Assembly: GCF_019175385.1 (NCBI RefSeq)
Contig: NC_083346.1
Location: 119,966,882-120,030,881, forward strand
DNA: 64,000 nucleotides
Direction of reading: 5' to 3'
Source of the DNA: Lycium barbarum
Taxonomy: Eukaryota > Streptophyta > Magnoliopsida > Solanales > Solanaceae
Shown piece by piece: positions 12,222 to 21,121 of this stretch; position 1 is the first letter of the stretch, and each line of letters starts with the position of its first letter. Below the pieces are notes generated by a model. That model had not been told where the DNA came from. It made no database searches and saw only the letters and a program-made list of their open reading frames with translations. The position numbers and the translations under genes are program-made.

Positions 12222-13796
12222 TATCTATATAATAAAGTACAAGTGGATTAATACTTGTAACAACCAATGACTTCATCTACCTATATCATCGATCATTGGA
12301 AGTTAACTGGGCATGCATGCAACTATCTTAACAGAAATACATGCTACCAAAGGGTCAAACTTAATAAATGCACAACAACCAAAGGATTAATTTGGCTAGC
12401 AGTACCTCTGCATTCCCCGAGTCACCTCCCTTCCCTTGTGCATTTCGTCTCAAGTCCTTCAAATAGCCTTCCAGGAGCGGGACAAGGGGAAATCTTTCAG
12501 TCAGCTCGAAAAGAATGAATAAAACAAGCAGCATCGATTAGCTTCTCATTATGAATCAACGCTTCAATGACATCTGCAAAGAAATAATAATAGAATTAAA
12601 CATCATAAACGGTTGCATAATTGTTTGATGAAGTAAAATGGTTGCAAGTAACTATTAGATGCTTCATTGAACTATTCTTCGCAGAGTATACTACAAAGGT
12701 CCAATATCATCCAGCGAAACGAGCATCTCAAAAGAGATGATCTGGTCTCCAGACCGCATCAGGTCAGTTAAAAGAACACCAACCTAGCATTAGCCAAGAG
12801 AACGGCAGAGCTCAGGGTGCCTTCCTATTGTGAGCCACTGCAAGAACAACCTTGCAGAGCTCTTCTTCATCAAACTCTGAAGCAATCCTAAAAGTTGCAA
12901 GGAGCTGCAAAAATGCCTCAGTTTCCAATGAAGCTTGATTGGCAGCATCAGTGCCTGCAGTAGCCAACTTATGCTTCCATTCATCAGCAATGGCCTTGAC
13001 TTGCTGCTTAATTCCAGGGTACAGAAGGTGATCAGCACCTGGTTTAGCCTTGGCCAACAAGGTGGCTATGGCTTCCATACAAACAAGGCAGGCTTGGCGC
13101 GAGCTTTGGATAGATTCATCATTAGAGTAGAAGAACTCAAGTGAAGCCAGTACCAAACGGACTGGTTCAGTTGCACCATCAAGGGCAACGGAGAGTTCCT
13201 CAGAAATTGAGGTCACGTTCTTTTTACTCTCTTCCATAATATAATGAATCCCTTTTGCATCCATCTGCTCACATAATTGTGTCAGTTCTGGTCGAGGTTT
13301 GACCTTACCAGAAACACCATCAGCATTTTCAGCAGCTTTGCCAGAGGATTTTACCTCTGAGCCAGTATGAAGTGCATTTGTTTCACCAAGAGAGCTGCTT
13401 ACCTCAATGTCTTTGCTGTCCTCTACACCTGTATGTTCAAGAGATGCCACTTGAGGATCTCCCCATGCTGCAGCAATTGCAGACACTGCGGCATCTTTAA
13501 GTTCTTGCAAGTGATCCTACAAATTTTGTTCCCTTGCAGCGATATCTGCTTCTCGTGAAGAAATCAGCAGATGAGTATCAGATTCTTGTTCCTTAAAGGC
13601 CTTCTCTCTAATTTCCACTTCCAACGACTTGTTCAGTATTGCGGCCACTAGATTCCAGAAATGTCCTTCAATGTCCTTGAGTAAATCCTTATCTATGGAG
13701 GCATCTTCATGAGATTTAAGATCATTTAATGTCCACCAATTGTTCAATCAGGGATGGTACACTTTTGATCATCATAGGAAGATCTGTCTCAGCCAT

Positions 13797-15745
13797 GATC
13801 ACTCAAATATCTGGAATCACAGAGTTCATCAAAGAAATGAACTCAAATACTTAGCATACAATAAAATATCTCCTCAAGATCTGGGCACCAACACTATCCA
13901 CCCCAATCCCAAGAAGAGCAAAAAGAAAGAATCCTTTGTCTAGTGTCCACTAGGCAAATTGTGCCACAATTGAGACAAGACAGACTGACTCATCCTGCGA
14001 CCAAAATAGAGAAGAGAAAAAAGAAATAATGGCAGAAGTATCAATAGCCTATGTCGCTCAACTCTCGCAAAATGATGCCATGCAACTACTTACGAAGAAC
14101 TCGACACGCAACCGGCTATACTTTTAAAGAGTCTGAATAACACAGTCATTAGGTCCTTTTGGCAAGTATTTCTAAGGTAAATACAGGTCCTTTTGGCAAG
14201 TGTTATAGCAATATTACGTTAATTAAGATGATATTTATTATGCACCATTAAATGAAGTGAATCCTAGATTCTTACCGTGTAAAGAAAATATTTAAGAGCT
14301 CACGCATAATTTACCATTTCCACAGGGTGAGCCAGCTGGGGGCCTGGTGATAGACAGCTGAACAGGCTTTTCATCCAAATACCAAATAATTTGTTTCATA
14401 AGGCAGTTTAGACGTTTTCTGAACTTAGAAGCTCTCTAAATCTCACATTTACCCCTACACTGATATGAAAGTCTCTAACCAGATCAAAACTTTAATATTG
14501 GCAAATACTGGACCCAACGTAAGTAAAACAACAAGTGACTAAGCCTTAATATCCACCACTTGGGGTTGCTATATACATCTTTTACTTATTATAAAACAAC
14601 CTTAGCTATATCTGCATTAATTATGAGCTGTTTTAGGTCTTTAGAGACAACATCTCATCCCTATTAATTATCGCAGAACCAACAACCCGTGTATCGGGAA
14701 GGGCAACTGTCAACATAGGATATTGCAAATGACCTTGTCATTTTATCCTCTATACGACCTTTTCTTCATAGCCGTGGTATCTGGGCCAGCTTTCGCGCGC
14801 TTCAACTAATTCCTAAAAGTGTCTGTTGAATGTTTGTCCTGATTAACAAAATATTTTAAAAAATTGACCTTAACTTGAAAAAATCCGTTCGAAAGAACTT
14901 ATTGCCCATCAGCCATAAGTTCTAGCTTTTGCCTATAATGTTGAACATGTGGTCAATTGAGCAGATTCACATTTTTTAAATTTCCTGAACATTGAGAAAA
15001 CTCGTTATTTAACTTGGAACAAACATTGAAAATATGAACAAAATGAATGTAAATAGAAATCATTCAGTTTGAAGAAACCTATCGTTGAAGCGGGTCAAAC
15101 CCGAAAGGTCGCCGGACCTCCGATTGGGAATCTTTATATCAGTGAAAGGAGAAGCACTTTGTCTATGGACTTGCTTATCTTGTTTTTTGATTTGGACTGA
15201 ATATTTGGGCCTTATTTTGATCATTGATGTTTTATTGGGCTAATTTGAGCCCATTTTCAGCTCGCTAGCCAAATATAAATAAGCCTTCCCTTAAACTTAT
15301 CAGGATATTTCATTTAGATACTAAAATTAAGTTTGGTTCCGATAAAATACCTTAACTCAATAACTCCTAATAAAGTGTTCCAATTAAACACATTCAGTTC
15401 AAATTTTAGAATTCTTTTTTACATGTGTTTTCATTCGTCTATTAGGTAATTAAATTAAACACATAAAATATGTCATCTCCTTTAATTATGCGCATTGACG
15501 TCTCAAGTAGAAAATGCATGGGTTGAGGTGAATGCTTGTAATTAAAGAAGAGGCATACTTTATGTGGTTAACTTAGCTATATATATAAACAGTAAAAATG
15601 GAAAAATTTGAGAGAACTCATTAATTAACATTGGAACAGGCAAAAAATATCAACAAAAAGAATTGTCTATATGGATATTTGCTTATCTTGTTTTCCGATA
15701 TGGACTAAATAGTTGGGCGTAATTGATCATTTGATGTTTTATTAG
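13797..15745. other. 5' flank of the FRIGIDA-like pseudogene and duplicated spacer
   Basis: No gene is seen. A short phrase, aggtccttttggcaagt, is directly repeated near 14151 and 14190. From about 14980 the sequence (a gagaaaactcgttatttaac region up to a ttgcttatcttgttttttga phrase near 15171) is repeated in diverged form at 15605-15745, and the latter phrase occurs again near 17335, so this spacer has been locally duplicated. Confidence 0.45.
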
Positions 15746-16365
15746 GGCAATTTGCACGATTGTCCTTATTCGGGATGGTCTTTAATTTTTGTCCCTCAAA
15801 TTGCTAGTTTTTAATTTTTGTCTTTTGCTAAAAAACCCCTTGGTTTGGGTTTGAATCTCCGCTCAGTCAAACAAAAAAATTTTAAAAAATCGTAAGGTAG
15901 AGTTTGCCTTTAAGGCAAAAAAAAATTTCACTTAAGCTATAGAAGCTGATTATGCGGGCATCAAATTCACTAATTGGGAAGCAAGCATATTTATTTGACC
16001 AAAGGAATGGAAGAAATAAGAGCGTATTTCAGTAGCATGGCCACTGTAACCCTTTGAGGAATTGCAAAGAAGTTAAGATACACTCTTAAGAAGGTCTATC
16101 TTCTCTAAATTGCAATACATAAGCAAGAAAGCAACATCGTGAGTAGCATGAAAAGATTTAACCTCTGGTTTAAGGTCTTGATTTTGCTCGATAGGCCTAA
16201 TTTTGAGCAAAAGTTAGACCTTAAGGCAGAGGTTTGCCTTAAGGCGTTCCTCTACCTTAAGGCCTAACTTTTGTCCGAATAGGCGAAGGTCAAAAATTAA
16301 AGACCACCAATTTGAAGGGAAAAAATTAAAGACCAGTGCGTTTGAAGGGCAATCCGCGGGAAAAA
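15746..16365. mobile_element. Long-TIR foldback MITE, family M (620 bp)
   Basis: The left arm (about 15746-15826) contains gatggtctttaatttttgtc twice in variant form. The right arm (about 16282-16365) is its inverse, with aaattaaagaccaccaattt. The arms are about 80 bp, with internal duplicated phrases. The interior carries a GGTTTGAATC...GCTCAG stretch that looks like a tRNA box B. I could not fix a target duplication or the superfamily. Confidence 0.65.
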
Positions 16366-16427
16366 AAAAAGTGTTTTCAGTTTGGTTATTTGAATAAGCC
16401 TTTATGGGCTTAATGTGTTTAAGTTTG

Positions 16428-16742
16428 GGCAATTTGCAGGATTGGCCTTCGCTGGGGGTGGTCTTTAATTTTTATCCCTCGAAATGGTGGTCTTTAAATT
16501 TTTCCCTTTAGGCAGAATGACATGGGCACAGGCAGAATTTTTGCCCATGCAAATTCTGCCTTAAGGCCCAAATTGCATGGCCAGATTTAATTCTATTTTG
16601 CGATTTTTTTTTATTTTTTTTACTGAGCTGGGATTCGAACCCATAACCTTAGGATGTTAGGCGAAGGGAAAAACTTAAAGACCACCAATTTGAAGGGAAA
16701 AAATTAAAGACCACCCCAAATGAAGGCTAATTGGCGCAAAAA
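16428..16742. mobile_element. Long-TIR foldback MITE, family M (315 bp)
   Basis: The left arm (ggattggccttcgctggggg, then tggtctttaatttttatccc) is answered by the inverse right arm (aaattaaagaccaccccaaa, then tgaaggctaattggcgc). It is the same family as the element at 15746, here shorter. The interior contains gctgggattcgaaccc, a box-B-like stretch in inverse orientation to that of the neighbour. Confidence 0.7.
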
Positions 16743-16920
16743 ACAAAAAAAAAAATAAGTTTGTTTGAGTTTGGAGTGAAGTGTACAAATAGTCGCTTTA
16801 GGATTATTTGTTAAAATATTGTCTAATTTACAAAATATTTAAACTTTAGCCTACTTAAAAACAAATTTCACAGTTCACACCTCATAACCATTAATGCTTT
16901 ATGGGCTAACAGAAATCCTT

Positions 16921-17140
16921 TTCCAGTAATGAAATTGCACGAATTTCCCTTCAAATGGCTGGTCTTTAATTTTTGTCCTTCAAAATCGAATTTATGCCTA
17001 GTGGGACATAAATTCTTTAAGACGCGGGACATAACGATACGAAAATATAAGCTTATGCCCCGCAAAAAAAGTTATTTGCTTTGAGGCATAAAAATTAAAG
17101 ACCAGCACAAAATAGGTACAAAGTGCAAATGACCCATGCT
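16921..17140. mobile_element. Family M MITE, short subtype
   Basis: Starts attgcacgaatttcccttca with ggtctttaatttttgtcc and ends aaaaattaaagaccagcaca with gtgcaaatga. The middle phrases (atgcctagtgggacataa; gacgcgggacataac) recur in the copy at 19310, so the two form one subtype. Confidence 0.65.
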
Positions 17141-17387
17141 TCTCGCCCAATAAGAATAAGCCTTTAAACATTCTACTTTTCTTATATTCAAGTTTTGTTT
17201 GATTTTGGAGTGAAGTGGAAAAATAGTTGCTTTCAGGAAGCTATTTAAAACATAATATAAATGTATAAAATATTTAAAGTTTAACCACCATAAAATCAGA
17301 TGACCTGGAGGTCGGAAGATTGAAACTTTGGTTGACTTGCTTATCTTGTTTTTCGATTTGCTCTAAAATGTTTGGGCCTAATTTTAA

Positions 17388-17475
17388 TCATTAAATTCGC
17401 ACGATTGCCCAATCTTGGGGTGGTCTTTAATTTTTGTCCCTCAAATCTCAGTTGTTTAATTTTTGTCTTTCGACA
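17388..17475. repeat. Isolated left arm of a family M MITE
   Basis: The stretch cgcacgattgcccaatcttg, then ggtggtctttaatttttgtc, matches the left arms of the elements at 15746 and 16428. No right arm follows, so this is a truncated copy. Confidence 0.55.
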
Positions 17476-17771
17476 CTTTAAATAATAAAAAAGTGACCGA
17501 AAGTACCCCTAACATCGAAAAAGTTAAAGAAAAAAAAACGAAAAGCAAGGTTTCACAGAAATTATGTCTATTCGGGCAAAGTTACAGGAAGATGTCGAAC
17601 TATTAGTAGCTTTGATTTTGTTTGTCCTATGGTCTGGAGGATTTTGTGATATCCACTTTAGTTTTTTATTTGAAATTTTAGTCTATGGATATCTACTTTA
17701 GTTTTGGATTTGAACTTTTTCTTATATATATATATATTCTCTATTTATTTTGCTCTTTTTTAAAAAAAAAA

Positions 17772-17874
17772 TTGCGCTTCACCTCAATGAAGCGGGCGCT
17801 TCGCTTCACGCTTCGCTTAAAGCGTGAAGCGGGACCTTGTCGCTTTTTTCCGCTTCACGCTTTCCTGAACACTG
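17772..17874. mobile_element. Truncated hAT-like MITE end, GC-rich hairpin
   Basis: Read in reverse from 17874 it begins CAGTGTTCAGGAAAGCGTGA, resembling the termini of the hAT MITE at 10719. The body is a strong foldback (GCTTCACGCTTCGCTTAAAG against its inverse, AAGCGTGAAGCGG). Only one end is recognisable; the left side merges into a poly-A run. It may be a related but separate subfamily. Confidence 0.5.
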
Positions 17875-18137
17875 GCGCTACTATAAGACCTTTCTAAAAA
17901 AATACAACGTCAATTGATCTTTAGTTCAATAAAAGAAAAAATTGAACATGGGTTGTAGTGTAACTACTCTTTAATATGTTATAAATATACTACCAACTTA
18001 TAAATCGTTTAATATTTGATATAAATGGTTGGTAAATATATCTACAAAGTTATAATTTTTTTTATAAAATATAAACTTTTGGGTCAAGTTTTACATTTTG
18101 TAAAATTTGAAATCATGATTTGGAATCCCAAATCATA

Positions 18138-18392
18138 CTCCCTCCATCCCAATTTGTTTGAATGTTAACCAATTTGTGAGTCAAACAACTTTCTTTGACT
18201 TAATTTTAAATGTAGATTTTTTGAGTATTTTATAATAAAATTTACATATTTGAAAATTACACAAAAAGTATTATAAGTCTGCACAAATAATAATTCACAA
18301 TATAAGAAAAGATTTGGAGAAAATCATAGTGAAAGAAAGAGTTGTTTGACTCCCTAATTGGTCAACCTTCAAACAAATTGGGACGGAGGGAA
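18138..18392. mobile_element. Stowaway-type MITE, 255 bp
   Basis: The left end CTCCCTCCATCCCAATTTGT pairs with the inverse right end (ACAAATTGGGACGGAGGGAA). TA flanks both sides (18136-18137 and 18393-18394). The TIRs extend through a GTTTGAATG...TTTGAAGGTTGACC zone. It is non-coding. Confidence 0.87.
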
Positions 18393-18511
18393 TACCTTTT
18401 GTTGGATAATTTGAGATTTAAAATATATGAAGATAAAGTTAAAATTTTGTAAAATTGCATAAACAACCGCTAATTTGGAATCAAAGTAATATCATGGCCG
18501 AATGCCTAGTA

Positions 18512-18547
18512 CAACAACAACAAGCCCAGTATAATCCCACCATGTGG
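18512..18547 (-). mobile_element. 36-bp SINE tail between target duplications
   Basis: Only the last 36 bp of an Au-like SINE remain: on the - strand CCACATGGTGGGATTATACT, then GGGCTTG and a (TTG)n tail. The flanks are GCCGAATGCCTAGTA (18497-18511) and GCCAAATGCCTAGTA (18548-18562), a 15-bp duplication with one mismatch. This is an extreme 5' truncation, probably from abortive reverse transcription. Confidence 0.8.
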
Positions 18548-19309
18548 GCCAAATGCCTAGTAAGACAATAAATTGTAAATGGAGGGAAGAGTATTTTTAA
18601 GTTGTTCATCGACTCAAATATTATATTTATTCCAAATGTACATTGGGATCGAAGGGGTTCATAACTTTGAATTGGTCAAATTTTGAGCAAATAAATTATG
18701 AGATTTCTCAACTACTTATTCTTGGAGTTGTAAGAATAAACGGTTGTTTGTCCAATAATTTGTGGATTTCACATATTTAAGGTAAGAATAGAACTCTACC
18801 TATGATAATCTTATAATTATCAATATGTATGAAGTACGTTTGGGTTATAGATTGAATTGTGATATGACAACTTGTAAATTACGTGTTTTCAGCTATATTT
18901 AATTGAGTTTTGGTGTTTAATTGATCTAGTGGTGACATTAATCTAGTCACTATGAAAAACATAGTTGAGGTAACCTGCACTGTAATTAATTTGCTGTTGC
19001 TTGAATTGATTGAATCATGAAGTTGATAGGGGTACTATAAACTAATGTGTTGCTTTATGAACTCATTTGACGAATTGATAAGTATTTTGGCTGGGAATTG
19101 AGTTAGTTGACATCTGAACTTGAACTGTGATTTTTTTTCCTTCATAAAAAAACGTGATTTGGAAGTTATATTGTTAACTTTGAGCATCTACATTCATCTG
19201 GACTTGGATTGTGACTTTTGTTTCCTTCATAAAAAAACATGATTTGGAAGTTTTGTTGTTAACTTTGAGCATCTACATTCGATGAATTTTTAAAAGATTG
19301 GATAAATTC

Positions 19310-19535
19310 CACGGTTTGCCCTTCAAATAGGCTAGTCTTTAATTTTTGCCCTTAGCAATCGAACTTATGCCTAAGCGGGCATAGATTCTTTAAAACCGTG
19401 GGACATAACTTGTAAAATATTATAATGCAAAATATAAATTTATTCCCAATGAAAAAGTTGTCCGCATTGAGGAGCAAAAATTAAAATGAAACACCAGCAC
19501 AAAACAGGGGCAAAAGTGTAAATGATCCATTCTAA
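19310..19535. mobile_element. Family M MITE, short subtype, second copy
   Basis: The left arm (acggtttgcccttcaaatag, ctagtctttaatttttgccc) and the interior (cttatgcctaagcgggcata; accgtgggacataactt) match the element at 16921. The right arm is decayed (acaccagcacaaaacaggggc). Confidence 0.6.
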
Positions 19536-19816
19536 TTTATTTTCTCATCTCAAAGAAACCAAAACAAGATATACAAGAAAAAGAGAGCAAAACAATAGAA
19601 AACACTTGAGAAAAGGCCATAAATAGTCCCTTATCTGTGAGAGTCTAAAATGGTCCCTTAGATATACACTTACCGGTTTTAGTTCTTTAACTATCCAAAA
19701 ACTTATCAAATTTGGTCTCTGTCTATTTTTTTTTTTTTATATATAAACAGCATACAAATTCATAAACCTTCGTGAGATTAATCATTAAACCATTCCTCAG
19801 ACTTATATTTCTCTCC

Positions 19817-20017
19817 CTACTTCTTTTTCCTCAATTTCTGTAGCTTTTGACAAGAACTAAGAAATTCTAAGGCTGGCAATGATTCACCATATTCACACAA
19901 CAATTGGAGAGTGCTAAGGTTTTTCAAGTTGCTAATGTTGTTTAGGGAGTAAGATTTCTGAATTTCATCCATTCTTAATTCTCGAAAATTGACTAAATCA
20001 ACAGGGTCAACATCCAA
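19817..20017 (-). pseudogene. NLR leucine-rich-repeat fragment
   Basis: Reads DVDPVDLVNFRELRMDEIQK, then SYSLNNISNLKNLSTLQLLC and ALEFLSSCQKLQKL. This is a near copy of the LRR segment DVDPVDLVNVRELSMDRIKK of the complete NLR 1.6 kb to the right on the same strand. Only about 65 codons are present; no NB-ARC or start is near, and the right edge meets a TAG. It is a partial duplicate or the stub of a deleted paralogue. Confidence 0.8.
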
Positions 20018-21121
20018 CTACCCCGAGATAGAGCGAACCCATATGATACATCATAATTAGCTTCATAACCAATCAATAACTAAATAACAGGGGAAGTTTA
20101 ATAAATCTCAACAGATTAGTCATAGATAACAATATCTAAATCATCTTCCCATGCTGAGTCATAATCCTCAACAAATACATCACCCGTAATGGAAACATTT
20201 AAGAATCTCTACCAGACAGACCCCACATGATAAGTAAAGTTTAAGAATTAAAAAGCATAAGCTAGATGATGAATCTATATTTAAGCAGTAAAAGAGAGTA
20301 AATGAAACCATTTTTGCAGAACAATTAATTAAAACATCACAATTTGTAGAACAATTAATTAAAACATCACAAAATCATTCTTGCATTGAATACCAGAAAC
20401 AATTCTATTCAAACCAATTCCACACACTCAATAAAGCAAAAAATAAAAGGAAATTAAACACTCAAAAACCAAACCAAAATATTCAAGTTTGAGATAAGCT
20501 CTCATTAACAACCCTAAAATCTGATTAATGCTTCTACAATGTGAATGTCTTCAAGTGGTTCGCAACAGTACCCACATCTGCCATTTTATTTTTCACTAAT
20601 AGCTAGTTGCTTCTCCTGTTTCACCCAAATTGTAAAACATACATAATAATTAGTATTCAGTAAAAGAGACTTATCAATTACCTAAATTAAAGAGTAATTA
20701 TAATGTTCACTTAATGGTGAAAGTCATTTTCTATAGAATTATATTTAACTTCATATTAGTTACTCTAACCAATACTGAAACAGTTTTAATAATTTTTTTA
20801 GTCTTCAAATTTTCGTCTAGAAATTCTCCAATGTACTATTAGTATTATTATTAATTTTCGAAGTTATTTTCATTCACCGATGAATATTTTTTAGGAAAGT
20901 ATACCCAGGAAAATCAAAATATTGACTTTTATTAGTAAGTTTGTGATGTAAAAAATAAAAAATAAAAAAATAAATTGTCATGGTATAAAAATTAAACCTT
21001 ATACCAAGAGATCTGTGATAGAAGTAATACTAATAGATCTGAGTAAAATCAATTTAAGAAATGGTGATTAGGGATTGGGATTTGTTACCTCTGCTATTAT
21101 GAAATTGGCCGAAATTAGATT
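20018..21121. other. Spacer / 3' flank of the NLR gene
   Basis: AT-rich and gene-free. A 24-bp phrase around agaacaattaattaaaacatcac is directly repeated at about 20320-20369. Confidence 0.4.

Larger units (their letters stand above)
8678..13796 (-). pseudogene. FRIGIDA-like (FRL family) gene, multiply disrupted
   Basis: FRIGIDA and FRL proteins are plant nuclear coiled-coil proteins; FRIGIDA activates FLC in flowering-time control. Exon 1 (13796-12784) starts MAETDLPMMIKSVPSLIEQ, then the coiled coil (EVEIREKAFKEQE) and the FRIGIDA domain (KPRPELTQLCEQMDAKGIHY; SLETEAFLQLLATF). Exon 2 (12573-12416) carries VIEALIHNEKLIDAA and, in another frame, YLKDLRRNAQGKGG. The last exon (9228-8678) carries PLQRRVAQLEKAI, then the Pro/Tyr/Ser-rich tail typical of FRLs, ending PYV and TAA. 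Defects: an extra T after LIEQ (about 13748), a TAG at 13519-13517, an extra C before ELCRSLG (about 12813) and a shift near 12525. A small exon that should link exon 2 to the tail was not found, and the phases do not match without it. Splice sites look good, so it probably decayed in place rather than as a retrocopy. Sequencing error could mimic single shifts but not all of them. Confidence 0.85.

Noticed and set aside
16618..16655. Possible tRNA gene (gggattcgaaccc box B)
   Set aside because: No box A at the right distance and no cloverleaf; it belongs to the MITE family M interior.
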